The notes: generated from the letters alone by a model not told the origin. A DNA stretch of 7,877 nt from Fischerella sp. (GCA_026419705.1 JANZYY010000231.1:1-7877); one strand, 5' to 3'. Shown: positions 1 to 6,214, numbered from the stretch's first letter. Made by a program: numbers and translations.

Positions 1-2652
1 TTTTGATTCAACCGCTGCTGTGGACTCTATGGATGCAGTTTCGTCTACATTATTATTAGTCTGCAAATGATTTGACTTATGATTTTCCGCTATGCCACAA
101 GTTTCGGCGCATGACTCAATTGTGACTGAGTCTGCTGGTGAAGTTAGCTGTTCTGAGGAATGAGAGATGGTTGCAGTATGATTTGCTTCTGTAATATTAA
201 CAGTTGGTTCTGCTGCATCTGCTACCATCTCCAATAAATCTTCGGGAATTTCGGGTAGTTCTGGAGCAGTTGCCACATCATATATAACAGATGGGATATC
301 GTGCTGTTGTGCTGTTGGTGCTGGCTCTGTAGTTGTATCTTCCCAAACATCCGGTAGGGGAGGATATGAAGTATTGACAACTGTTACCGGTGCTTCCAAA
401 TCCAAAGCCTCTTCAGAAACAATAGGTGACTGTTCGGAAACTATATCTGTTTCAAGAATAGGTGGTGTTTGTGGTGGCGAAATTCCAGTCGTGTCTTGTT
501 GTTCGTCGGAAGCAAAATCGTTAACTTCAGCTACTGTTAGGAGTTCCAAATCAGGTAGTTGAGGAGCTGTATCTATTTCAGAGATTGATGGTGGCGAAAT
601 TTCGGTTGCGTCCTGTGGTGCGGGACTGGAATCATCGACTTGTGCTACCGGCGGTAATTCCACATTTGGCGGTTGGAAAATAGTATCTTCCTCATGAATC
701 GATCGCCCCCGTGGTGGTGAAATTTCGGTTGCGTCTTGTTGTTCAGAAGCAAACGCAATGAAATCAGCCACTGGTATTTCTGCATCAGGTTCACCCGCCG
801 AAACACTGGATTTTTCCGGAATCTCAGTCGTCTCTTCTCTCAAGGAATCTTCTGGTTTGGATGCTATTTGAGGAGTATTTGATTGTTGTAATGTTGGTGT
901 TTGTTCTTGGGTTATATCTGCCCAAAAATCTATAGTTAGTAAATCATCATCAGTTGCGATCTCATCTGTCGGTGCTTTCATCTGGACAACATCACTCAAT
1001 GGTGTTGCTGAATTTTTGTCAGACAGCCGATCACCTGTGATTTGGGTATTTTCTTGCACTCCTAGTTGCACGTTAGATGAAGCTTGATGAACTTCTGACA
1101 GTGGAGGATATGAAGTTTTGACTACTGTCACCGGTGCTTCCAAATCTACTCCATTCGCATCATCAAATAGCGATCGCGCTTGAGATGGAGAATGTAGTTC
1201 AGATACTGCTGGTTGTACGTTTTTGGTTTCGTCTGTTGCTAAGGTTTCCGGGTTTTTTTCTGACCATTTTGATACTAGTGTACTTTCCGTTGCTAAGGCA
1301 GCAGCGCTGTTTCCTATGCTAGCAGCAACGGTGGGAGTGAGATTTGCTGCTAAATTCTGGCCAGGTAGGGTGTTATTTAAATCTGGTTCTGGTGTCAGAT
1401 TAGATGTCTCGGTGGTTGCACTGAAATTAGAAATTTGCTGTGATGCTGTTTCTGGTGATGGAATAGTCGGCTTTGATTCTGGTGCTGTCTTTGTTTCCCC
1501 TTTTTGAGGTGGGCGTTTTCTTTGCAATAGCCATAATAATGAGCCACATGCAGCCAAAATGGCAAAGAAAAACACCAACCACCCAACTTTTTGGGATTGG
1601 GCGGTTTGATTGTTACTAGCAGGAGCTGCCAAGCTGGAGTTATCTGAAGAAGTATTTGCTTGGCTGGCTGACAAAAATGGTGAGACACCAACATTGGGTG
1701 AGGTAGTAGCATTGCTATCTGTCACCGTCTGCGATTCTTCCCCCTTCACCGCAGCTGCGATCGCTTCCGCCTCAGCAGTTCTTGCTTCTTCTATAGCCTG
1801 CTGTCCGGGTGGGTTAGTAGCAAAGCCCAGAAAACTAGCCACCGCCGGACTGGGATTTTTCTTGTAAACGTATACTAAAGGCTGGGAAAAAGGATACTTG
1901 GGATTGTCTGGCAAGGTTTGATGTATTTTGAGAACTCGCACACCTTCAAGTTTCGATATCTGACTGGCTAAAACGTAGCCAATACCATCCTTACCTAACT
2001 GTTTGACAACTTCGGCGGTACTGTCCTCAATCAGTTGGGTAGCAGTTGAGCCTGTGGCAAACTTGACGTTCTCGAAGGCCGGGTAGCTGCGAAAAGAATC
2101 TCGAATGTCGCTGGTTGGCGGGCGATCGATCACCCGAATCTTACCCGCAGTTCCCCCTACTTGCGACCAATCTGTAATTTCGCCCCGGAAAATCCTCGCG
2201 AATTGCCGATTAGTCAAGTTTCCCTTGAAGGGATTATCTGCACTAACTATAATTGCAATCTTTTCTCGCCGCAAACGGACTTGTTCCAAGCCTTGTGCTT
2301 TTTCCTCCGGCGTCAGACCGCGACCAATTGCTGCTATGTCAATTCTTCCTTCTTGCAAGGCTTGCAGCGCTGTATATTGACCGTTAGCAGCAACTTCCAC
2401 TCTAGTACCGGAGAACTGTTGCTCGAATCGCTGTTTCAGGGTTTGGTTGATCGTACTCATGGTACTCGAACCATCGATTCGCACAATAGTGCCACTCGAC
2501 ACTGTTTGCGGTAGTGGAAAAGTTGGAACATCGGTAGATTGCGCCAGTGCCAAGTCTGACTCCACAAGAGTGGCTGTCATTGGTGTTGTTGCTAATGTCA
2601 GCAATAATGCCAGACCGACTACAGAATTATCTTTTTTTTCTTTTTGCCACAT
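1..2652 (-). CDS. PstS-like substrate-binding protein with transmembrane helix and long acidic tail (3' end outside window)
   Basis: The frame is open for 884 codons from ATG at 2652 to the left edge. The start has AAGAGGG just upstream (2656-2662). Residues 1-38 form a signal peptide: a Lys-rich n-region, the hydrophobic stretch VVGLALLLTLATTPM, and an ALA-QS cleavage site. Residues about 55-290 look like a PstS-type phosphate/oxyanion-binding domain (IVRIDGSSTM near 57-65, IDIAAIGRGLTPEE near 104-117, FRGEITDWSQVGG near 155-167, DGIGYVLAS near 222-230). Residues 357-376 (GWLVFFFAILAACGSLLWLL) are a transmembrane helix followed by QRKR, so the binding domain should be periplasmic and the tail cytoplasmic. 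Residues 380-884 are low-complexity, rich in Glu, Asp, Pro, Thr and Ser, with internal repeats. Ordinary PstS proteins are about 350 residues with no helix or tail. No pstC/A/B genes are adjacent, so a sensory or scaffolding role is possible. From memory, some cyanobacterial proteins of this layout end in a DUF4912 domain; that part would lie outside the window and is inference. Confidence 0.85.
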   Translation of the reverse strand, partial: MWQKEKKDNSVVGLALLLTLATTPMTATLVESDLALAQSTDVPTFPLPQTVSSGTIVRIDGSSTMSTINQTLKQRFEQQFSGTRVEVAANGQYTALQALQEGRIDIAAIGRGLTPEEKAQGLEQVRLRREKIAIIVSADNPFKGNLTNRQFARIFRGEITDWSQVGGTAGKIRVIDRPPTSDIRDSFRSYPAFENVKFATGSTATQLIEDSTAEVVKQLGKDGIGYVLASQISKLEGVRVLKIHQTLPDNPKYPFSQPLVYVYKKNPSPAVASFLGFATNPPGQQAIEEARTAEAEAIAAAVKGEESQTVTDSNATTSPNVGVSPFLSASQANTSSDNSSLAAPASNNQTAQSQKVGWLVFFFAILAACGSLLWLLQRKRPPQKGETKTAPESKPTIPSPETASQQISNFSATTETSNLTPEPDLNNTLPGQNLAANLTPTVAASIGNSAAALATESTLVSKWSEKNPETLATDETKNVQPAVSELHSPSQARSLFDDANGVDLEAPVTVVKTSYPPLSEVHQASSNVQLGVQENTQITGDRLSDKNSATPLSDVVQMKAPTDEIATDDDLLTIDFWADITQEQTPTLQQSNTPQIASKPEDSLREETTEIPEKSSVSAGEPDAEIPVADFIAFASEQQDATEISPPRGRSIHEEDTIFQPPNVELPPVAQVDDSSPAPQDATEISPPSISEIDTAPQLPDLELLTVAEVNDFASDEQQDTTGISPPQTPPILETDIVSEQSPIVSEEALDLEAPVTVVNTSYPPLPDVWEDTTTEPAPTAQQHDIPSVIYDVATAPELPEIPEDLLEMVADAAEPTVNITEANHTATISHSSEQLTSPADSVTIESCAETCGIAENHKSNHLQTNNNVDETASIESTAAVESK
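346..402 (-). repeat. Distal copy of a 19-residue repeat in the acidic tail
   Basis: Residues 751-769 of the substrate-binding fusion protein read DLEAPVTVVNTSYPPLPDV. They match residues 503-521 (DLEAPVTVVKTSYPPLSEV) at 16 of 19 positions. At DNA level, 357-402 matches 1101-1146 at about 42 of 46 bases, which points to a duplication inside the tail. Confidence 0.85.
472..738 (-). repeat. Three QDxTxISPP motif repeats in the acidic tail
   Basis: The motif occurs at residues 639 (QDATEISPP), 680 (QDATEISPP) and 719 (QDTTGISPP), on plus-strand stretches 712-738, 589-615 and 472-498. The spacing is 41 and 39 residues, so a unit of about 40 residues repeats three times. Outside the motif the units are diverged. 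Confidence 0.8.
1090..1146 (-). repeat. Proximal copy of a 19-residue repeat in the acidic tail
   Basis: Residues 503-521 read DLEAPVTVVKTSYPPLSEV. This is the partner of the copy at 346-402, 744 bp away and in the same frame. The shared Pro/aliphatic core in an otherwise variable tail suggests either a recent duplication or a short conserved docking motif. Confidence 0.85.
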
Positions 2653-2744
2653 ATGCCCTCTTATTAAGCTAGAGGAATTTGGGTAGAGTAAACAGAAAAT
2701 AAATCCGTCCCGTTCGCTATTTGTTTCCCGGAGAAAACGCGCTA

Positions 2745-2773
2745 ATTATACATCTGTGTTATCTTTTTCTTAA
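2745..2773 (-). promoter_or_regulatory. Sigma70-type promoter of the substrate-binding fusion gene
   Basis: On the minus strand a -35-like TTAAGA (2768-2773) is followed after exactly 17 bp by a perfect -10 TATAAT (2745-2750). Transcription would begin near 2738, giving a leader of about 85 nt before ATG 2652. No Pho-box-like tandem repeat was seen by eye. Confidence 0.6.
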
Positions 2774-2985
2774 GTTGGGGCAAGCAACTGTGTTTATTTA
2801 TACTTACACAAATTTTAGCTTGTTTGGCTCGCGTAAATCTCATTTGGTGTTGTTTAAGTATTTAATATTACAATTTTTATAATTTTTTTAGCTATTTTGA
2901 CCCTATTTTTTTCAGAAGTTAAGCAACAATTTTAACGAAATGATTTGAGAAGTAGGTATTGACATGATTAAATATATTTCAATCC

Positions 2986-3002
2986 TTATCTTCAGAAGAT
3001 AA
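2986..3002. repeat. Perfect inverted repeat, possible operator
   Basis: TTATCTTCAGAAGATAA has perfect 8-bp arms around a single central A. It lies 22 bp after an isolated TTGACA and about 210 bp upstream of the -35 of the minus-strand fusion gene. There is no T-run that would make it a clear terminator. The compact symmetry fits a dimeric regulator site, but the regulator is unknown. Confidence 0.4.
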
Positions 3003-3145
3003 CCATAATTTATATATAAATTTCTAGAGTTGATCTACTGAGGTTGGTTTCTGTTCAGGGTGTAAATCAAGCAATTTATCTAAATTTTCACTAAAAATTA
3101 AGATATTAAATGTATTATTCACTTGTTTAACATGCAAAATAAATC

Positions 3146-3176
3146 GTAACAAAATTAAATTATTTTTTAATGTTAC
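3146..3176 (-). terminator. AT-rich hairpin downstream of coaR
   Basis: GTAAC (3146-3150) pairs with GTTAC (3172-3176), and ATTAAA (3154-3159) pairs with TTTAAT (3166-3171). A 3-nt bulge lies on one side and a 6-nt loop at the tip. It sits 35 bp past the coaR stop in the direction of transcription. It is not GC-rich and has no clean T-tract, so at best it is a weak terminator. Confidence 0.3.
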
Positions 3177-3210
3177 ACGGGTTAAGACCGTTGTCGCGAC
3201 TGCTGTCTTT

Positions 3211-4317
3211 CTACTGGAGATAACAATGACAATCAGGTTTTTCAATTACTGATGCAACTAAGACATTTAAGGTAGTAGCTGCTAACAAACCACCTCCCAA
3301 AGTTCCTTGTATGACAATCCAAGCAACGTTTTTTTGCATGAGTTGTCGCTTGGCAGCGGGAGCATGGCTAAAGCCAATGGGCATACCAATTACAAGCGCA
3401 GGTTGAATGCACTGTTGTTCGATCGCTTTGCAAATCGATAGTAGTACCGAAGGTGCATAACCAACTACGAAAATGCAATCTTTTGTGACTTTCTGTAATC
3501 TTTCTTGCCATTGCCGATCTTGCCAAAAGGCCTGTTCTGCTTCTGCGGGAGTGGTAATGTGGGGATCGTCAATTAAAGTTTCTAGGTGACATCCTAAGTG
3601 AGCTAATCGTGTTTGATCTAAAGCAGATGCAACTGTGGGAATATCTGCAATCACCTGACATCCTGATTGTAGGGCTTGACGACTATTGGCGATCGCCTCT
3701 GGACTAAACTTGACAAACGATGCTAAACTTACATCTCCACAAGCTAATACTAATTGAGAAATCAAGTCTCGTTCAATTGCAGAGTGCTTCGACAGATCGG
3801 GTAGCAAACATTGTAGCGATTCGTGAAAATCTTCCGGATGAGCGTGAATTTGAGCATCCAAACCACTCCAGAGTTTTTCCAACTCCCCCAGTCCAGCCTT
3901 GGTTTCTACTTCTATTAACTTGAGTTGGGCTAGCACTTCAGCTTGCATGATTTGACAATCGCGATCGCGTCCTAGTAAACCTTCTAATGCAGATGCAGTT
4001 TGCCGCAATTGCGAGATTTGCTGCATTACAGTCTGGTATTGCTGCTGAAGTTGCGTCATCAAACTAGCAGTTGTATCTATTTCTGGTTCAACTTCCAGAA
4101 TTTGGCGAATATGGTTAAGCTGGAAGCCTTGCTGCTTTAGCGCGACAATGCGTTGCAATCGAATCACATCTTTTTCAGTGTAAAGACGATAGTTGCTGCG
4201 CGATCGCATTGGTTGGGGTAGTAATCCTAATTGATGGTAATGTCGTACCATCCGCGGTGTAATCCCGTCCCCGACTGCTTCGGTGAGTTCTTTAATCGTT
4301 AAGCAACCAGCTTTCAT
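3211..4317 (-). CDS. coaR: CoaR-type cobalt/tetrapyrrole-responsive MerR regulator fused to a precorrin-8X isomerase-like domain
   Basis: The 368-residue protein starts with a MerR winged-helix DNA-binding domain (about 6-75: LTIKELTEA, TPRMVRHYHQLGLLPQP, SNYRLYTEKDVIRLQRI). A Gln-rich dimerisation helix follows (about 84-115). From about 150 to 355 comes a CobH/CbiC-like domain (HSAIERDLISQLVLACGD, FVVGYAPSVLL, LVIGMPIGFSHA, TLGGGLLAATTLNVLV). It ends in PDCHCYLQ, placing Cys-His-Cys at 363-365. This matches CoaR of Synechocystis, which senses cobalt through a C-terminal Cys-His-Cys plus the tetrapyrrole-binding domain and activates the cobalt-exporting ATPase gene coaT. The His that isomerases carry before the Ala-x-Gly motif appears to be Leu191 here, so the domain probably binds rather than converts its ligand. 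I chose ATG 4317, preceded by GGGG; ATG 4335 would add six residues but has no ribosome site. coaT is not in the window; the divergent neighbour is a hydrolase. Confidence 0.9.
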   Translation of the reverse strand: MKAGCLTIKELTEAVGDGITPRMVRHYHQLGLLPQPMRSRSNYRLYTEKDVIRLQRIVALKQQGFQLNHIRQILEVEPEIDTTASLMTQLQQQYQTVMQQISQLRQTASALEGLLGRDRDCQIMQAEVLAQLKLIEVETKAGLGELEKLWSGLDAQIHAHPEDFHESLQCLLPDLSKHSAIERDLISQLVLACGDVSLASFVKFSPEAIANSRQALQSGCQVIADIPTVASALDQTRLAHLGCHLETLIDDPHITTPAEAEQAFWQDRQWQERLQKVTKDCIFVVGYAPSVLLSICKAIEQQCIQPALVIGMPIGFSHAPAAKRQLMQKNVAWIVIQGTLGGGLLAATTLNVLVASVIEKPDCHCYLQ

Positions 4318-4351
4318 ATCAACCCCAATCACCATACAACACTAATTGTCG

Positions 4352-4369
4352 CAGAGACGGCCATCTCTG
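4352..4369. promoter_or_regulatory. Near-perfect 18-bp palindrome upstream of coaR
   Basis: CAGAGACGGCCATCTCTG is symmetric except for one mismatched pair. In a coaR transcript the mismatch becomes a U-G wobble, giving a 7-bp stem closed by GGCC. It ends 17 bp before the first possible coaR ATG (4335) and 35 bp before the chosen start (4317). It could be an autoregulatory operator or a leader hairpin; which one cannot be settled from sequence. Confidence 0.4.
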
Positions 4370-4440
4370 ACTTTGGGGCTATTGTTCAGATAGTCACGAA
4401 CACGACGCAACCTTGCTCGCTCAACCGATCAACGACTTTT

Positions 4441-4488
4441 TTTACAAGTAATCAAATTTTAGACCGATATCTTCATCCTACTTGTAAA
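4441..4488. promoter_or_regulatory. 10-bp inverted repeat with -35-like hexamers in both arms, between coaR and the hydrolase
   Basis: TTTACAAGTA (4441-4450) and TACTTGTAAA (4479-4488) are perfect inverted arms around a 28-bp core. Each arm carries the -35-like TTTACA facing inward. On the minus strand, 19 bp later, is TCTAAA (plus 4458-4463); on the plus strand, 19 bp later, is GATATC (4466-4471). Spacers of 19-20 bp are typical of MerR-regulated promoters, so this is a candidate divergent control region. The -10 matches are poor, especially on the plus strand. Confidence 0.35.
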
Positions 4489-4524
4489 TGTTATGAAAGT
4501 GCATAATTCTGAAATTGCATCCCA

Positions 4525-4553
4525 TTAAGATGTAAGTATTAAGGATGTAGACT
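4525..4553 (+). promoter_or_regulatory. Possible promoter of the alpha/beta hydrolase gene
   Basis: TTAAGA (4525-4530) is followed after 17 bp by TAGACT (4548-4553), each matching consensus at four of six bases. The start of transcription would be near 4560, giving a leader of about 30 nt. An alternative is TTGCAT (4515-4520), 16 bp, TATTAA (4537-4542). Neither is strong. Confidence 0.3.
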
Positions 4554-4588
4554 ATAGCCTGAAGCAGAAAAATTGTAAAGGTAAATAA

Positions 4589-5521
4589 ATGCTCTGGCTG
4601 ATTCTTGCAGTAATTGTTTTGGGGACTTTCATTGCAGTAGCGATCGCTTACGATTGGTACACGAATCAAGCAATTCGACGGGCTGAAACTGAATTTCCCC
4701 CTCAAGGAAACTTTGTCAAAATCGCTGGAGTGAAGTTGCACTATATTTGCAAAGGTTCTGGGAAAGCCGTAATCTTACTGCATGATAACCCTGGCTTTTT
4801 GCAAGATTATTTACCTGAAACATTCGATTGCATTGCTCGAGAATATTGTACCTATGCTTTTGATCGTCCCGGACACGGTTATAGCACTCGCCCCAATCAA
4901 CAAGCAACGCCGTTGGTGCAAGCTCAACTGCTACGCAGTGCGTTGCAAAAACTCGGTGTTGAGAAACCGATATTAGTTGGACATTGTTGGAGTAGTGCGC
5001 TCGTGTTAGCCTATGCGTTGCGCTATCCCGATGAGATCTCTGGGATTGTGCTTATTTCTGCCATAGCCTACAAAGTTAATCGGACACTTTTGCCACTAGC
5101 CAGACTTGCACAGTTCCCACTACTAGGAATGTTTCTCAAATTTCTACCTCCCATCTCGATCGGACGTATTTTCCGCAAACGTCTGCGTGAAGCCTTTTCA
5201 CCAGCACCCTTACCAAGGGAGTATGCTAAAGCAGCACAGGCACTGTGGGCAAGACCGATTCAAATTCAAGCCATGCTGCAAGACAATAGTAGTTTGCAAT
5301 CAACATTAAATACTATGAAAAAACATTATGGCGAAATTAAAATCCCTGTTGTAATAGTTATTGGTGATGCTGATAATTTTATCTCTCCGAAAGTTAACGC
5401 CTATCGATTGCACTCTCATATCCCTCACTCCCAACTATTTGTTCTACCAAAAACAGGCCATGCAATTCCACAAACGCAGCCAGAAGCAATTTTGAAAGCT
5501 ATCAATATGATTGGGAAATAA
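4589..5521 (+). CDS. Membrane-anchored alpha/beta hydrolase with Cys at the nucleophile position
   Basis: The protein has 310 residues. An N-terminal hydrophobic helix (about 2-20: LWLILAVIVLGTFIAVAIA) followed by YDWY probably anchors it in the membrane. The alpha/beta-hydrolase core follows: VILLHDNPG (61-69) in place of the usual HGxPG oxyanion loop, FDRPGHGYS (91-99), a nucleophile elbow LVGHCWSSA (129-137), acid candidates Asp260/Asp262 in VIGDADNFISP, and His291 in KTGHAIP. Most relatives have Ser in the elbow; here it is Cys133 (TGT at 4985-4987), so a Cys-His-Asp triad or an altered, weak activity is expected. A cap of mostly helical, basic sequence (about 160-235) covers the site. 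The substrate cannot be read from sequence. The start has AAAGG (4577-4581) at 7-nt spacing. The gene is divergent from coaR and ends just before a palindromic repeat. Confidence 0.85.
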   Translation: MLWLILAVIVLGTFIAVAIAYDWYTNQAIRRAETEFPPQGNFVKIAGVKLHYICKGSGKAVILLHDNPGFLQDYLPETFDCIAREYCTYAFDRPGHGYSTRPNQQATPLVQAQLLRSALQKLGVEKPILVGHCWSSALVLAYALRYPDEISGIVLISAIAYKVNRTLLPLARLAQFPLLGMFLKFLPPISIGRIFRKRLREAFSPAPLPREYAKAAQALWARPIQIQAMLQDNSSLQSTLNTMKKHYGEIKIPVVIVIGDADNFISPKVNAYRLHSHIPHSQLFVLPKTGHAIPQTQPEAILKAINMIGK

Positions 5522-5546
5522 CCTTAAAATATATGCCCTCTCAAAT

Positions 5547-5575
5547 CCTTGACTTCTTTAATAAGTCGGGGATCT
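5547..5575. repeat. Degenerate copy of a palindromic cyanobacterial intergenic repeat
   Basis: GACTT (5551-5555) pairs with AAGTC (5563-5567), and AAGTC runs into GGGGATCT (5568-5575). From memory, a palindrome with core GACTTCTTTAAGAAGTCGGG followed by GATCT is widespread between genes in Nostoc-like genomes. This copy has lost pairing on its left side (CCTT instead of CCCC). It lies 26 bp past the hydrolase stop and may help end that transcript. Confidence 0.5.
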
Positions 5576-5659
5576 GTTGCGATTGAGTGCGATCGCCCCT
5601 TTCCAGGAAATTTACCTGACTGTATAAACCCTCCGAATGCTTGGAGAAGGATATCGGAA

Positions 5660-6076
5660 ATGACTGAAGCCACACGCAAGCAATTTGGTTCCGCCAATGC
5701 AGATTTTCCAATCAATGCCTTAATTTTACTTCTCGACTGGAAGAAAAGCTAGACTAAGTACCGAAAACTATAAACCAACCCCTGCGTGTTGCTGGCGATC
5801 GCCTCTCATCTTTCAGAGAAGCCTATTTAACTCAACGTGGCAAGCGACATTTATTCACCGATGTAGAATACTTTGACGCTTGTCGCCGTCTTTCCGTAAT
5901 GGTAGGACGACGAAATATTACCGTGTTGCTAGCGAAACTCTATGCAGAACAAATGATTTCTAATGTATCGATGGGAAAATGAACCAGATCGCCGCAGTGT
6001 CCAAACAGATGTAAGGGCGATCAATAGAGTAGTCAATTTAGTCAATTTACTGAAATCACATCATCTACCTTTATGA
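5660..6076 (+). pseudogene. Frameshifted small gene of unknown family
   Basis: ATG 5660 follows a strong ribosome site (GGAGAAGGA, 5643-5651) at 8-nt spacing but meets TAG after 30 residues (MTEATRKQFGSANADF...LLLDWKKS). Stepping forward one base at a time gives a protein-like product: ARLSTENYKPTP (frame starting about 5742-5780), then LRVAGDRLSSFREAYL...FTDVEYFDACRRLSVMVG...LAKLYAEQMISN (5782-5964, no nearby start), then YRWENEPDRRSVQTDVRAIN...LLKSHHLPL to TGA at 6074-6076. Three +1 shifts bring the reading back to the starting frame, for about 138 residues in all, mostly charged and soluble. An AT-rich hairpin follows immediately. Likely causes are decay of a real gene or homopolymer errors (AAAA near 5744, CCCC at 5779-5782). 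I do not recognise the family. The third shift has no homopolymer, which favours true decay. Confidence 0.5.
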
Positions 6077-6078
6077 AA

Positions 6079-6113
6079 AATTAAATGTTTTTCTAAAGTT
6101 TTTACATTTAATT
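6079..6113 (+). terminator. Perfect 10-bp AT-rich hairpin after the frameshifted gene
   Basis: AATTAAATGT (6079-6088) and ACATTTAATT (6104-6113) are perfect inverted arms around a 15-nt loop. It begins 2 bp past the TGA at 6074-6076. Its position supports a former gene ending there. It is AT-rich and has no T-tract, so termination strength is doubtful. Confidence 0.4.
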
Positions 6114-6158
6114 CAAACAGCTTTTATTATTTAGCAATAAGATGTGTCTAGAGATTAG

Positions 6159-6173
6159 TATTTTGTCAAAATA
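6159..6173. repeat. Perfect 7-bp inverted repeat
   Basis: TATTTTGTCAAAATA has perfect 7-bp arms around a central T. It overlaps TTGTCA on the plus strand and TTGACA on the minus strand, though neither has a well-placed -10. It may be a regulator site or just AT-rich symmetry. Confidence 0.3.
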
Positions 6174-6214
6174 AAATTCTCTCGCTCATATGTAAGATCT
6201 CCTCCTTGCATGTC

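Larger units (their letters stand above)
2774..3210. other. AT-rich intergenic spacer
   Basis: This stretch lies between the promoter of the substrate-binding fusion gene and the 3' end of coaR. It holds a 17-bp dyad (2986-3002), a 14-bp AT palindrome (3008-3021), an isolated TTGACA (2959-2964) with no good -10 at 16-18 bp, and a possible terminator hairpin (3146-3176). I see no convincing gene. Confidence 0.7.

Noticed and set aside
374..2686. Plus-strand ORFs of 62-117 codons across the first 2.7 kb
   Set aside because: All lie opposite the 884-codon minus-strand frame, which has a start signal, signal peptide and recognisable domain. They are shadows.
3024..3245. 73-codon minus-strand ORF overlapping the 3' end of coaR
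   Set aside because: It starts with TTG inside coaR in another frame, has no ribosome site, and its composition only mirrors AT-rich spacer.
4329..4364. 11-codon upstream frame before coaR (MAVSATISVVW) whose TGA overlaps the first coaR ATG
   Set aside because: The overlap is suggestive of coupling, but there is no ribosome site before its ATG and the chosen coaR start is the second ATG.
5524..5715. 63-codon minus-strand ORF opposite the start of the frameshifted gene
   Set aside because: No ribosome site and no recognisable motif; the plus strand has the better start signal and protein-like text.
5660..6076. Programmed ribosomal frameshifting in the broken small gene
   Set aside because: Three separate shifts with no slippery heptamer or downstream structure at each site is not a known arrangement; decay or sequencing error is simpler.
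6168..6206. Near-perfect Shine-Dalgarno AGGAGGA on the minus strand (6200-6206) ten bases before ATG (6187-6189)
   Set aside because: The frame MSERILF stops after seven codons. A tiny peptide cannot be excluded but nothing else supports it.
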